64,000 nt of DNA from Ilex aquifolium (Eukaryota; Streptophyta; Magnoliopsida; Aquifoliales; Aquifoliaceae): NCBI GenBank assembly GCA_951799425.1, contig OX637395.1, positions 1,756,501-1,820,500 of the forward strand, in the 5' to 3' direction. The position numbers were made by a program, and so were the translations under genes. Positions 1-14,544 of this stretch are shown here, in pieces. How positions within the stretch are numbered: position 1 is the first letter of the stretch; each line of letters begins with the position of its first letter. The notes beneath the pieces were generated by a model. The model saw nothing but the letters and a program-made list of their open reading frames with translations. It was not told where the DNA came from and searched no databases.

Positions 1-1540
1 AATTATTCATGCACAACTTTGCTCCTTTAAAGGCACTTTGCCTTTTCAAATCTTCGATAATTGGTGGAATGATAGTAGTGAAGAATAATCAATTAGAGAC
101 TCAAAGAAGTATAAAACACCAGTTGGATCACTAATCCAACATCATATATTCGATGAGTTTTGGGTCAATACTTCTGCTTTTGTTATTATTCCTTAAGTTG
201 GCTCATTTGGTTGAAAATGGACTTTGTTATTAGCTTAAGGTGGGTTGAATTTCCAGTCTACAGCTCCAACGCCAGTGTTTATCATGAATTTTAGGTATTT
301 GGTGGTGTCTCTTCCTGGGCCTTTGATAAGGACTGGTTGGTTTGTTAGTATTAATCAATTTCTAGCCTTGTTCGATTGATATCTGAAGTATGGTTCAATC
401 AACCAATTTAGTGGGAACTTGTTTGACAATTTCAACCGTATCTTGAAGTTGAATTTGCCTTCTCCTTTTGGCTTTTGGATTGCCACATACGTGTTTCCCC
501 CTAGTTTGCTTTCATAATCGATTGATCAAGCCAAGAGAAAGGAAGTAATAATGGAGACAATAGTAAATGTTCAGCAAATTGCCATCTAATATGTATGTTG
601 TTACTCCTCTGTATCTCTCCTTCATTTTGGGGAAAAATGGCAGCAAGGTATATTGCTTAAATGTCCAAGGATAGTGGGTTTAACGTCCTGATGGACAAAC
701 AAATGGCTTATATTTAATCCTACAAAAAAAGTACATGATCGATGGACCTCAATTGAATTTCCTCGGATCCATTTTAAATGTCATTGGTGGGCCCTTGTTC
801 ATTAGGTTAAGTGGTGAAGACCGAGTGAGCAGCACCGTGTGAGCCCACCCCATTGAAGTGCTTTTTTGGCCTTTATTGCTTTTCCCACCAATGTGGAGTA
901 CCGGGAGAGGTGAAGTGGTCGTATCTTTGACCTTCGCCATTATCATGCAAAAGTGGCTACTCTCAAACTCCAACACATTTTTTAACTAGCTGCTTTAGCT
1001 TGACCAATGTACTAGGCAATGACTCTTAAATTGCAGTTCTCTATACTTAATTAGGGGAACAAAAATCAACTCTTTCTTTTATATGCTCTAAATTCTCAAC
1101 TATTTTGCAGGTTGTTTTGCACCCACCAATCATTTTGTCCAAAATGTTTGTTTTGTTGTTATTCTATGAATTAATTTAGTTGCCTATTGGAGGCCCTCCT
1201 ATCTGTGAAGAGAGCTATCACACATAGAAAAATTAAATAGACTCATGGTTGGTTAATATACTTGAGGGGTCACTCCACCCATTGCCAATTTGTTTTGGTT
1301 TGGATGCTTTAACACTAACATTATGTGTTGAGATATTGTTGCTCTGTGAACAATTTTCCTTGAATTTTTTTTTTTTGTACCCTAGCTGTACAAGTTATTG
1401 GTAAAGGGTCCTTGCTATGAGGACATATATATAGCCATATGGGGAACACATGCAATTTTCCTTTTATTAATCTCCAAGTCTTGCTGATGTCCACATAGAT
1501 ATATCTGGCTGGAACTAAATTTGCTTGTGCTTCTTTGAAG
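1..1540. other. Upstream stretch without a recognisable gene
   Basis: I find no exon that I can tie to the thioesterase gene downstream. The first ~200 bases read as a short protein-like stretch in one forward frame and then hit stops, so they may be an old transposon or gene remnant that I cannot identify. The expected cyclic-nucleotide-binding exons of the thioesterase are not here. The rest is AT-rich with scattered stops on both strands. Confidence 0.4.
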
Positions 1541-4500
1541 GTGAACATTTTTCTAGGGATTACATTGCCGGATGCTCCAAAATTTGGTAAAGTGTTTGGT
1601 GGACAGTTTATTGGACAGGCATGACTGAACTTCTTTTCTTCTTTCAATTTTGTACCATGCTTTTGGAAGAAGCATTGTGAGTCATGGTAAAGATGTTGGT
1701 CAATGGTTAACAATTATATTTATAGAAAGAATTAAAAAAGGCAGTTAGTTTGGTGTCTGTTAACTAAGGGTGGAGGCAAACAGATTACAAGGAATCATTC
1801 TTTATTGTATTTGTACTCCTTGTGATTAATTTGAATGCATGAGTATAAACATGATTATCTCTATAGAACTTCATATCTGATGTAAAAGGATAACTTGTAC
1901 AATTTCGTAATTAATGATTGAATATGTATGTTATGTTGGAATCAAGTGTTCAATGTATTATTATGCTGAATTAATTCATTTTGCTTCTTCTTGATGTAAT
2001 GAAACAAGTAAAATTTAAAAGTATGTTTTATGCGAGGAACCTCTGAGAACTTGCATATTAATCTCTTACTTTGGCTTGGATCATCTAAACTAGGAAGTCT
2101 CGTACTAATTTCTTTTTCCTTTTTTAATTAATCGTACTACTTCTTTCTTAGTTAATTTTATGTTACTCACCGTATAATGTTTGAGTTGATACATAATTAA
2201 GTGCTCCATTCAGCACATAACAATAAAAAGTTGCATCCTGCGATTGATTATCTTCGTGCTTGAAACATATTTTGCTTTATCACACCCTTATCCTTTGTGA
2301 TGATGTTCTCGGCTAAGGATTTGTTCTTTATTCTTGTAGCCTTTAGTTTCTTAAATTATATAAAATTATGTGTGATGTGGATTTCATATTACTAGGAATT
2401 TCCTTGTATTTTTATAAACTAAAATGGTCCATAATCTGCAGGCACTGGCTGCAGCATCAAAAACTGTTGATTGTCTTAAAATTGTTCACAGTTTGCATGC
2501 TTACTTCCTTCTTGTTGGGGACTTTAACAGTAAGTTCATTTTCTACGTACATTAGTGCAGTGAATAGCCATGGCTTCTCTGAGGAGCTGCATCTTTGTTG
2601 ATTTTTCATGATGTACACATACTATTCTTGCCTAATTTTGAATGGAAGTACCAATGCTGATATTCTTGTTATCTATTATTGTTGTTTTGGGTTTAAGCAT
2701 TATTCCAGATAAACATGGTGTTGAAAAATTCAACATAGATTACAAGTAAAATATGCGTGGCTGTGGATAATATGAGCGAATTAAACTCACTTTTGATTCC
2801 CTTTTTGAAATTGATATCGTGAGATGCGTACTAGTTTTAATTACTTGAATGGCTATTGAGTCAATAGCCGAGATGTGCTTGTTATTTATAATCCTGGTGA
2901 TATATGTACACTGTTCTTTCAAAATAATAATGAAATTGTCAATAATATGAACCTTTTTACCTTTATTTTTCTCTGTATGGATTTATTTTCAAACCTCCTC
3001 ATGAATCATGTAGCACATTACCTGAATTGTATACCAGGGGATATTATAGCTGATTTATGCTGATTCCAGAATCCTTACAAAACGGGATCCATGTATTCTT
3101 TACCTGAATTGTATACCGGGGGATATTATAGCTGATTTATGCTGATTCCAGAACCCTTGCAAAACGGGATCCATGTATTCTTTAACTATGAAATTGTTCT
3201 AACTTTAACTATGAAATTGTTCCAACTGTGCCACTTTGGATAGATAAAAATAAACTGACAGTGTACTGAACTCTTGAGAAAAGCGAGGAAAGAAAAGAAA
3301 ATGGAAAAAGGAACTGATATAGAAGACTTATATCAGCGGTACACTCTTAAAAAGCAAAAATTTTCCAACAGTAAAGAATGAAACAAAGGGTTAATCAGAT
3401 AAAGATTATCAACTAAAATTCCAGGACCCCTTGTATATATGATAAGAAGTATGTGAAGACTCTCTCCCTATATTTGAATCACTATTGAATAATCCTACCA
3501 AGCTCTCTTCCTCTGTTGGTCTTGGCCTTTGAATTCTCCTTTTGAACCACAATCCCAAATATAGGGAATCAAGCTTACTGTCCATCACCCATTCAAAGAG
3601 AGCACTACCTACCTTGGAAGACAACAACGCTATACAAAATCATTAATTGCTCCACCAAATTTTCTTGATCCTACATGATTGGAAATAGTTAAATGAAAGG
3701 TAGGACTACATAATGGAGATGCAGAATTCTAAGAAAGAGGGGAAGGGGGAAAGTCATGGTCAAAGACAACTTTTATTAAGTCGAGAGAGCTTTTGCTCAT
3801 GATAATCAAAGACAAAAAACCAAGGTCAGAAATCCTTTACCTGGATCTGCATACTGTACACATTTAGGAACTCACCTAAAGAGAGGATTCAAAGTGGTCG
3901 TCCAAAGTTCTTGATCACGAAGAACAATTCAAATTGTGCCTGAGCAAGCTGGAAGTCTCCAACAATAACCACCGAAAGTTGAGAAAAGAAAAGGGAAGAG
4001 GATGAGATGAATGAAAGAGGTGGGGCCGGGGGTAAATGTGTGGGGAGAGACAGAGAGATTCTTCCTACTTTTACTAGTTTTTACTGAAGTCCTTTTGAAG
4101 AGATGGAGTTTCGTTGCTCGGCGGAGGTAGTTCAACCTCAATGCCGAATGTATTATACCCAAAAGTCAAATCTTGGGCTTCTTGACTCGGGTGAATATTG
4201 CAAGGGGATAAATCTCTGGCCACCCAGATGTCCTCCTCCCAAAACACACACATCTCGCAGCCGCGCGTATAGCCCTATACGCACATATTCACACCCACCC
4301 ACCCCGATGAAGTGGGTTTGATCTTAGGTGCCTGGTACATTTATTAAGATACTTTACCAACTTTCTTCTTTGAAGTTTGCATAAGTACATACTTTTTTTT
4401 TTTTTTGCTAGACATACATACTGACTTGAACTCTATATGTTTGGCACTTTTTAAGTGCATAGATTTGTTTTTTCTTACTGAAAAATTGGGGTATCTTCAT

Positions 4501-7500
4501 CGTGTTCTATTCTTGTTTCAATTTCCATTTACTGCATACTTGTGTCTCCTGAGAAAAACATTCCCATGGACCTTCAATGCATGTTCAAATTCTTTTCATT
4601 ATGCGAAAACCGTTAAACCTAATACTTAGTGATAACATATGTATATCTGTTTTTTATAGTGCCAATTATATACCAAGTTCAACGTGTACGTGATGGGATC
4701 AGCTTTGCTACCCGGAAGGTGGATGCAATACAAAAAGGGAATATTGTGTTCACAATGGTTGTTTCATTTCAGGTAATACCTGCATGTTGTCAACTTGAGA
4801 AATATTCCGTCGAGGGTAGATTTGATTTCTGACAACTCTAATATGTATGCATAAGTAAGTATATATATTGGACGTTGAGTTTCATGTGAAAAGTTAAGGC
4901 TGGGATTTCTTACTTTTTCAACTACTAAAAGAAGATTTGGAAGTAATATGGATGTTCTTTAACTGTGATGGACTGTGCTTGTTTATATTTCCATTTTGTA
5001 TGAGTTTTCTTGATAAATACAAAGCTGAGTTCTGGATGATAGCTGACTCAAAGGAGATGGACTTTACTATTTCTTGAAATAAGAGATGAGTTGCTAATAC
5101 TGGGAAAGGATGTTAAGTCACGCACACTGTTTAGATTGGTCCATCCATCCTTCAATACCTATTGTTTCATGATAGTGGAAGGAGTTTCTTATGCTGAACA
5201 CAGAATTTAGGATGGACATAGCATCATGAGAACAAGTTTTGATACATATTGCTTCTCTCTCCTTCCGCGGTGAGCAGTTTCAACCAACTCCAGCAGATTT
5301 GATAGGACCCAGACCACGAGATGTTTAATTTGGTTCTTCAAACCCTTTTGAGCAGCAAGGACCCTTTTTACGAGAGTTTTTAAGTTTAATAGGCTGGCAT
5401 TAAAACTTTTCCTGCTCTTTGGACCACTTCAGATAAGAGTTTTTCCGACTCCACCTGATTACTACTGAGGATATATTGCTTTCTTTGAAACCAATCACAG
5501 TAAGTTAGATTAAGCTTCGGTACTAATATCTGGAGTTTACAAGGATTTAGAAACTGGCATGCAACATATTTCTGTAAAACATCATGTAGATGGGAAAAAG
5601 AAACAGGTTACATCAAAGACAACTAAAAATTTAAGGCAAAAACATTTTTTTATCATCTGTCAAGAAATCTGTGTTTTCTTTCGTTAAAGAAGAACTCTTT
5701 TACGAATTAGAGTGGCGGGCCAGGTTTCCCATTTCAGTCCACTTATGACATTTTACAGTCTGAGCCACTCTTTTACGAATTAGAGAGGCCAAGTTATGTT
5801 GTGGTTCCATTGAATCATTAGCAGTTAGCACGATTGCCTAGAATATTTTCCTTAGTCTTGGTTAGTTGATATGGTCTCCATGTTATACCCTTCTCTAGGT
5901 TTGCCTTCTGTCTCTTCTTTATGGATTGACTATCTAGATAGCTTCAAAATGAATACTTTCTATGTCTCATAATGTGTCACTTTGGGCTAAAATGGTTTTA
6001 CAGAAAGAAGAACAGGGGTTTGATCACCAGGAAGCAACAATGCCATCTGTGCCTCCTCCAGAAATGGTAACTAAAATATGCTTATATAACTCTCCTATTT
6101 CTCGTCAGTTTCTGCTGTGTTGTTTTAACTCCTGTTCAACTGCAGCTTTTATCATTGGAAGACATGCGTGAAAGACGTCTAACTGATCCTCGTCTTCCCA
6201 GGTAAGATTTTCGTTCCTGCAATTATCATTTTACAACATTACTCTAGTTTCACTAGATGGCCATTTCAATCATAATTTTATGGAAAAATTATTAGCCTTG
6301 TGTTCTTTTTCAATGCAACATAACAATTTGCAATTTCCTATTGCAATAAAATATTCTTAACCTCTTCTCATTAATTTTCAATTGTATGATTAGTTCATGA
6401 TGAAATGGCTATACTTCACTTTTCCAACAGGCAATCTTCAGCACCTATATAAACTTTGCTCAGAAACATTCACATGAAGTTAGGAAGTAATTGTGCCTAA
6501 AAATACATGGGGAATACTCTGTGATTGTGTTTCTTACCTAGACTTTGGGGGTCACATGCATGACTTGATCTTTGTTTTAGAAAGAATACTCATGTGACTT
6601 CTTATGTCAAATGTGCTGATCACTGAATTTATGTGGTAGATATCTAATGGTCTCTGTTGCTTTCCATGCCATACAATTTCTTTTTTTCCCCCCCTCTTGT
6701 TTTTAGATCTCTTCTAGATCCCCAGATGGCTAAAGGCCTTTTCCAGTGCAAACACTAGAATGTTACTTTGCATGTTTTGGCTCTTTTTTTTTTGGGTAAT
6801 TTGGTTTGAGAATTGAGGCTGACTTTTTTTCTTTTCTTGAAGCTGTTTCCTCCAATAAACATTACAACATAATTTTTTTAGATAAAAGTTACTTTGATAT
6901 CAGTCCTTTATACTTGGAAAAATAATATAACAAATTGCTTCACCATAAAGCCCCATAAGATTAAAATTCTTTGTCGAAGGGAAAAGGTCTGGCTAAAGAT
7001 GCCTTTAGGGGGAGGCACAAGTTCAGGAGAGCTTCTTTTAACATTGCTTGAGTCTATCTTATCTGCATTCTTTTTGATAGAGAAGATGAACACCATAAAA
7101 TTTTGCTGCATAATTAATTTCCTAACAGTGTAGAAGTTAGATTCCAGGCATTGTCTACTATATGTGGGAGACGGAAGCTTTGTGCATATTTTCCATTCTC
7201 TTTCCTTTCATTAAAGTTGTCTTTTCTTTTTCTCCTGTTATGCTATTGGCTATACTTCAATCTTAATGACTTGCTTTTTTAGTGTATACAAAGTTCTTTT
7301 GTGGCTGTTGGAAATGCTATTCACTGCAACCTTTTGTTTAAATTGAGTGGACCCTAACAATAATCTGTGACAGGACCTACCGGAACAAAGTTGCCACTGT
7401 AAAATTTGTACCCTGGCCCATAGAGATCAGGTTTTGTGAGCCTAATACTTCCACTAATCAGACCAAGTCTCCTCCAAGGTTGACCATGGTTCTTTGCATT

Positions 7501-9963
7501 ATTTTCTGAATCTTCTTATGGATGATTGTAATTTTGGTAACATGAACGATTCCTATTTGCTTATATGTACTTGCACATTTGCTTGTCTCACTGCCTTGCA
7601 GTTTGAGGTACTGGTTTAGAGCACGAGGTAAACTTTCTGATGACCAAGCTTTGCATAGGTAAGCGACTTCTTTTCAATAGTTTGTCTTTCTGCGTGCTTT
7701 TAATTAAAATCTTCGAATTTTCAGAGACTCTAGTAATTTATTTTTTCTGTCATGCCTACTAGTACAGAATGTTTATATGGCATGGCCTTCTGGGAACTGA
7801 TGGTTTTAGTTTTTTTTATGTTGACTGCCGTATTAGCAATTTTGCTGGACATGTGGAGTTATCTGTCTTAAAGATTCCATCCATCCACATGGCTGAAGCC
7901 TGGTAGTCTATTAAGTGCTATGGAATCAAACTCATTATTATCCTCACTTCCTCAGTATACGTGTTATTAAAGTTGAGTGAGGAAATTGGTCAGTTGGATG
8001 TTTCTGGTAGAGATGTTCCATATAAATACTTTGTTGTGTGTGTGTGTGTGTGTATATATATATTACCTTGATACACTTTCACTAGTATTAGCTATGAAAT
8101 GGCATCATTTTATCTGCTATGTTAGAGCAAAAAAGATAGGCTGCAAAATTTGGATTGCAAGGGTAAGGTTGCTGTGACATCACTCATCACAGTTAAAATT
8201 CAGGAACATTCTCCAATCTATGGCATTTACATTGACTAGCAGCTTTTAGGAAGTGTACTTAATTTTGTCTTCTGGGTAGAAATCCAATGATCTATGTTAT
8301 ATTTAGTATGACATCTTATCACATGGTCGTTTTTCATTTTTAATTTTAACAATCAAAGTTATCTTGTGATCGGGTTGCAGGTGTGTAGCAGCATATGCTT
8401 CAGATCTAGTATTTCTTTCAGTAAGTTTGAATCCTCATCGGAAGAGGGGTTTGAAAACAACTTCCATTAGTCTGGATCACTCGTAAGTATCCATGTCCTT
8501 TTATGGTAAAACTAATTCTTTATTATGAAGGCCTAGCAAATTAATGTTAATTTTTGTGACCATTTTTAGCTTAGTAGTAGCCTAGAAGAGGTAACAATTA
8601 CACGCCAAGTGGTGAGCCAAACCAAGTACCTTTTCCATTTTCCACCATACTTGGGTTTGCAGGAAGCCTGTAGGTTAACTAGTTTAAGGTCTTGATATTT
8701 AGGCCAAGTTTGCTGCATAGTTAAGAGTTGACAATATACTTCCTCTGTCCTGAAATAGTAGTACACATTTCCTTGTCGGGAATTGTGATGTCCCAGAATT
8801 TTTGTCCCTGTTCGAAGCTCACAAGGTATTACTGAAATTCCCAGTGTGAGCTTTGTTACAGGCATATTAGTATTACAACTTGATAATTGCTAAACCTTTT
8901 TAAATGCTATTTGGTTTTTGGACTTGGGGGAAAAATGCAACACCATACGCATGTCAAGAGTGTGAATGCATTAAGGGGGATTTTCTTAGACAACATGCAT
9001 AATCAAAGGCTCAAAGTAGACACTAACATAGGGTAGGGGTTGTATATATTTTTTACATCCATTATAGCACTTGAAGTTGCTAATTTAAAATATGTGCATC
9101 GTGAGTGTAAAATTCCAAATCGTCTAGTATGCAATATTCAGTTATTGTCATAAATTGATAGGCGAGGGCTCAATCTTCCACTGGTTGCCTCACTTTGGGG
9201 TTGCCCAAATGCTTAGTTACCTGCTGGACAATGATTCTGATCTGCCACTAGGACGTAGTAAAATTGGCTCTCTGATTTGAATCCAAATCCACAAAACCCT
9301 CAAAATACTCGACAGATTATGAGGAGATGAGAACTGGGGCAGTTGAAATGTTTGCAAGGTTCAGCATGTGAATCTGTTTATTTTGAGGTTTTTGTGTTCC
9401 TGCAGTAATTTTGTGTGGACGATACATGACAGACAAGCCACTCTAATAAAAATATGGAATTTTGTCATGTAAGATTGCACAAAGTCTTTCTTTTCCTTGT
9501 GGATCATGAGTTGCATTAAGTATTTACATTTCATTTTTCCTCCCAGGATGTGGTTTCACAGGCCTTTTAGAGCTGATGATTGGTTATTGTTTGTGGTAGG
9601 TCCAGAAACCAGCCGATTATTTTGTTTTTGTTTTTGTTCAACGGTTGTTCACCTCCTGCTAATTCATGGTGTTGTGACTTCCTCTTATGTTTTGATTTGT
9701 CTAAGCGTGCGTGTTTTTGCAGATAACAAGTCCTGCTGCTTTTAATGCACGTGGCTTTTGTTCAGGCCAAATGTTTAATAGGAAAGGGGAGGTAATAAAT
9801 CACTAGCCATTTCTACTTGAAATTAACATGTTATATATATACACAGGCCGAATCTATGACTCAAATTGGATTTTTTGCCTGCCAGCTTGTTGTATCGTTG
9901 ACTCAAGAGGGCTTAATAAGGAAAGCAAGAGCACCCAATTCTACCGTCATATCAAAAATGTAA
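1541..9963 (+). CDS. Acyl-CoA thioesterase II (TesB/ACOT8 family), 5' part missing
   Basis: Hydrolyses fatty acyl-CoA to free acid and CoA, in plants in the peroxisome. Exons by phase: 1541-1618, 2442-2529, 4660-4772, 6004-6066, 6146-6201, 7374-7478, 7602-7658, 8381-8482, 9547-9595, 9723-9791 and 9886-9963. They join without a frameshift into 285 residues plus TAA. Seen: VFGGQFIGQ then [10 protein letters not shown] in the first hot-dog fold, [19 protein letters not shown] carrying the likely catalytic Asp, [19 protein letters not shown] with the Ser/Thr position, and SLTQEG with the Gln of the known TesB triad. The protein ends in SKM, a plausible plant PTS1 peroxisomal signal. Arabidopsis At1g01710 has about 140 extra N-terminal residues (cyclic-nucleotide-binding domain); those exons are not in the window. 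The first visible intron uses a GC donor. All later donors are GT. Confidence 0.9.
3021..3184. repeat. 82-bp tandem duplication in thioesterase intron
   Basis: Two adjacent copies, 3021-3102 and 3103-3184, begin with CCTGAATTGTATACC and differ at only a few bases. They lie in the long intron 2530-4659. A smaller repeat of AACTATGAAATTGTT follows directly. Confidence 0.85.
8034..8064. repeat. GT/TA microsatellite
   Basis: A run of TG dinucleotides passing into TA dinucleotides, in a thioesterase intron. Likely length-polymorphic. Confidence 0.85.
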
Positions 9964-11303
9964 CTTCATATATTTCGAGGAGCACAGGAGGATTGCCATA
10001 CAATTCTCGCAGGTTTTTAATATTATTAAGTTCCCAGTTTTTAAGTGGGCGTATTTTTTTGCCGCAATGTGAAATAAGTTATGACAAGTACTTGAGATGC
10101 CATTTTCCGAATAAATCCCCTTTGGAATCGAAGATTTAGTAAAAGTTGAATAGGCTATACCATAATTCTGTGTAATATAGCATTTGCTTCTTCCTGAGAT
10201 TGGGAAGCTTATTAGTCTACCTTATGTCAATTCATGGTGTTCTTAAGTTGGGAAGCACTCCAGATCACAGTGATTGAAATCAAAATGGCCAATTTGTTGC
10301 TTGGAACGGTCACTCAGTGTGTGAAATTGGTGATAGATGTAATTTCTTGAACATAGCAGCAACACAAGGCGAAAGAATTGCTGATCCAGCTGCACGTACT
10401 TGGACATGAAGCAACCAAACAGCCTTGTCGATACGTTCTCATCATACTTTTTTTGTTTTTGGTTTCTTATTGATAGTGATAGGACTGATAATTGAGCCGA
10501 CGGGCTTGGGCTTGAATAGGATTCGACTAAAGTTTGGCGCGAGTCGAATTTAAACAATTTTTTAAATTCGTTTTCTAAATGAGCTTAAAAAAATTCAACT
10601 TGTTTATATGTAAAATAGTTGAGTTACTCAGGCTCGAGTCATTTTTTAAACAAACCGAGTTTGAATAATTTTTTAAACTCGTTTAAAAAAATGAATTGGA
10701 CAGATTCGGTTTGATTATCAGTCATAAGCCAGTGTAATACAAAATGGAAAAAGCTTGTCAATTAAACTGGCCTCAATATTTTTTTTTTTTTTTTTAAATT
10801 ACTTTAGAATTTAGCCTAACAGGCAATAATATTGAACAAATAATAAACACAAAATGTAACATGACCTGTACATTAAATAGAGAAAAAGCAACCGAATATT
10901 GAACAAATAGTAAGAAAATTGTCTTTGGATAACTTAGCCAAATCAAATGTCCCCAACTTCCTTGATATTGAATTTGATTAACCCTTAAAAGCGACAAAAC
11001 AAAAGCAATGGTATAAGAATAATTTAAGTTAAATCATTTATCATTTTGCACATTAGGATGTTATTGGGTGAATGGCTGGAGAGTTGGACGGATACATAAT
11101 TAGACAACTCCAAATAGATAATAGGTAAAATGAAATCATGTTCAAAAAATAGAAGACAACGCGAGAATAAAAATATTTGTTCAAATGATTTAACTCATCC
11201 AACATCAAGTCAAGGAAATAAAAAACAAACAAAAATTATCATTTAAAAAAGACTGATAAACAGGAACCAAACAATTCCTACCAGGTAAGGTAATAACTAT
11301 GTG
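9964..11303. other. Thioesterase 3' flank, AT-rich
   Basis: Holds the probable 3' UTR of the thioesterase, one MITE-like element (10482-10724), a T-rich homopolymer near 10780 and AT-rich sequence without a gene that I can support. Confidence 0.5.
10482..10724. mobile_element. MITE-like element with GGACTGATAAT termini
   Basis: The left end GGACTGATAATTGAGCCG is matched by the inverted right end, whose reverse complement reads GACTGATAATCAAACCG. The interior is AT-rich with further GAGTCGAA-like inverted segments. I could not define a target duplication, so the exact ends and the superfamily remain open; hAT-type is likely. Confidence 0.5.
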
Positions 11304-11308
11304 GAATA

Positions 11309-13746
11309 TGTTACACCCCAAACCAAGGTGTCTTTATTATATTGCTAATTCAATTCTTTTCCGTTAAACGTTATTAATTAACTTAAGGCATTGATCCTGG
11401 AGAACTAATTCCAACAAAATTTCGGCATAATCTCCTTTATACGGAGAATTCTACCAAATCACATCTTGTTTCAACAACAATGACAATAACCATCCAAGGT
11501 CTAATGTAACTACTACGCAAGATCCCATACATTAAACATTAACTCACAAAGTCTATGACCCAACATGTAAAGTCTTCAAGTTTCAAAATTATATGCCCAA
11601 TTAAGTACAAATCATTTACTTGTCAAAAGAATAGATACAATTTCTCAATAACAAATGCTTTTACAAAAAGAATATACAAAAATTGTATACACCAAAATAC
11701 AAGGTTCCCAAATAAATACAAAAGCGACTCAAGAGTATCTAATTCATCAAAATAAGAGCTCTAACTCCAGCTCTAGCTCTATCCTCAAGTTGGGCCCAAG
11801 TGCGGGCTATCCGCAGAAGCATCAACTGAACCTGAAATATTTTTCTAAAGACGGGGTGAGCCAAAGTTCAGTAGGGTTATCTATTATAAGGTAAGCCTTT
11901 CAACCCAAGGATACATATTATGGGTGATACACATTCATATACATCAAGCATTCATATATGTAACGTATAACATAGATAAATGCTACCAACTATGCCATGA
12001 CATGAGGTGATGGTTCATACACGTATAACCAACTCCAAACACAACTCGGGCTCCCACGAGGCCACGATACATGTAATGTCATGCTCATGAACTGGGCACT
12101 TCATGCCCACACAATCGAGTTAACTCAATGACCTTGTCATTTATTATCTTTTTTCTTCCAAGGTAGGATATTTATGAACCCACACCAATGGTCTACCAAA
12201 CTAACACGGATCTCAAGATTCGCACCCTCGGTCCCGTGTATACCGACACATTTCTATGAGCTCGCTATACCAAATGCTAAGTGTATGACCTACATAACTA
12301 AACCTTGCACCCAAAGGAGATTCTATCCCTTCTTGCTAATATTCCATCATTTTTTATTATCATTTTTCTCGTGAGACTTAATCGGACTTTAGCCCAATTT
12401 TCAAACCCCACACACTCACCTATGTGGTAAGTGACCAACCCATGTATACACAACACTAACCATGTCAATGCATTGTGGATGTGATACAAAACCCGTGCAC
12501 ATGCCATGCCCAAATGAATTGAAATGGACTTACAATTTCAAATACCAAAATAAATGCATATATTTATCATCATAACATTTCATCAAACATGTAATATGCA
12601 TAAAATCACACACCTAGCTTGTCACTTTCAACATAGCAATATGTTTATTAATTCAATAAATATAAATTTCAACATAGCAACATATTTATTAATTCAATAA
12701 ACATAAGCACAATACTAGTCATATGCTAATTGTCCATTTAACATACATATAAATTCATAATACCCATATCACATGCTAACAAACAAATAAGCTTGATATG
12801 CCATTAATACATCAAAGTCATGCTAATTTACAAATAACATGCTTTAAGCCACTAATTCTAGCATATTACAAATTAATCGTACTAGGGTTTCACAAACTAA
12901 AGGATTAACAATAAATCCTATATTTAACACAACTCGTTTACACACTAGTTTGAAATTAGTACCAATTACAAGGGAAACTCCACCTTGTGTTTGAAGCTTT
13001 AAAACCCCCTTAAAGTGTAGACAAAATGGTAGTGAAGAAGCCCTTTGAAGTGATCTTGCAAAACTTTAACAAACCCGAACAAAAATGAACAAGATGAACC
13101 GAAACAAACCTAAAACCGAGTGGACCCAGCTGCTGTCTAGAAAATTATGGGCAGCAAAACGAGATGGAATATAGGCAATCTTGGTGTTAACGGGTAGCCC
13201 TCGATGTATGGAACAACTTTTGTTCTTGCCCGATCAAATTTTAACGGTTGGATTGAGAAATAAAATTCAAAGAAGAAGAGAGAAGTTGAAGAACTTGGAA
13301 GCTTTCATTCTCTCTCTCTTTCTCACGGCCAAGAACAAATGGAAGACCAAGTCTTCCAATGTGGGTTTTAGTTGTTGCCATGTGTCCCATTTTAATTGGT
13401 TGGAATTCTACCAAAGCCAATTACAATTTGACAAGTGTCAAGCTTGGATAAGTGTATTTTGACTAGCTATTTTAAATTACATTGTGGGTCCACTGAATAA
13501 AAGCTTAGTTGTTGAAATTTTAATTGCGCAACGCTCAATCACGTATCTCAGCTCGTAATACGTAATTTTTTTGACTGCCTCAGAATTTAACGAAATTTGC
13601 ACACCCAACTCGTTTTTAGAAGACGAATTCAACGGTACTGTCCATTTTATCATCCGGGCTATGCAAAATAGATTTTAACTTTTGCTTAAAAGTTGTAATA
13701 CCGCATTACTCGTTTAATTAATTCACTAAATTTATTAGGTTTCACA
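11309..13746. mobile_element. Solo LTR, 2438 bp, with GAATA target duplication
   Basis: The element starts TGTTACACCCC and ends GGTTTCACA, that is TG...CA with short inverted termini. It is flanked by the 5-bp direct repeat GAATA (11304-11308 and 13747-13751). There is no internal retrotransposon region and no second LTR, so this is a solo LTR left after LTR-LTR recombination. Length and terminus fit a Ty3/gypsy family, and a GGGGTGAGCC...CAGTAGGG segment near 11850 is of a kind common in gypsy LTRs. Short open frames inside look fortuitous. Orientation is not determined. Confidence 0.85.
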
Positions 13747-13861
13747 GAATAACCAAAATCTTGAAGTTCTAGAGAAACTAACTGATATTAGACAACATGA
13801 AAAAAAGGCATTACCTCCACCTAAGCCATTGAAGAATGAGTATACCTCTCCAGGGGCTTAA
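13747..13861 (+). other. Short coding-like segment beside the solo LTR
   Basis: From the target duplication onward one frame stays open for 36 codons, ends in TAA at about 13859, and has a protein-like composition with a KKALPPPKPLK stretch. If the LTR and one GAATA copy are removed, the frame continues upstream to about 11265. It may be the last exon of an unidentified gene or element that the LTR hit, or chance. I do not recognise the family. Confidence 0.25.
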
Positions 13862-14544
13862 ATAATGTAGTCAGATGTTGGTGAAGCTCTCTCATAACTG
13901 TCAAAAAATAACTTTACAAAAGTGGAAAAAAATCTAAGGGTTACTACAAGTAGTTAGCAACTCATACGCACGAGCAGGGGAGAAGATGAAGGAGGCTAAG
14001 GTGGTGGGGTAGAATCGGTGAACAACTTTGGCCAAGGGCTGGAAATATTGTCCTAACATATACAGTTAAATGAAAACATTCTTTTCGGGATACCGGTGCA
14101 TCTTTTTGCAAAACCAAAGGTGGAAAGGTTTACCTTTTTTAGTGACTTTATCATACCAATCTCTCTCATACATAATATATTCCTTTGAGTTAGCAGGTGT
14201 TATGTGCATATTTTTAATAAAAATTTTATGTAATCTAGGAGTTGGTTATTGGAAGATTATTAGTGAACAGTTAGGAATAGCGTATTTTGTGGGTAATTTT
14301 CTAGGTGGTTACTAAGATAGTGGAGTCATGGGGTAGGTTAGTTATTAAAGTAGTTTTCATTATCTTGTATTTAAAGATATTTCTATCAATGAAATGAATA
14401 TGTTAAATATTATGATAATCTTTCTTGTGACATTTTGGAAATCCGGTTCTTCTCGAATTGAACTACCAGAGGTTTCAACCCCACTCGAAGTGGGTTTTCT
14501 TTCCTCAATTCTATTTTTCGTTTATGTTTCAGTCGTTCGCATCC
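13862..14544. other. AT-rich stretch, probable retroelement debris
   Basis: No gene is supported. The end of the stretch (about 14260-14400) reads like the 3' part of a short copia-type LTR, with a run ending in CTATCAATGAAATG, and it passes directly into the copia coding fragment that follows. I could not fix any boundary. Confidence 0.3.
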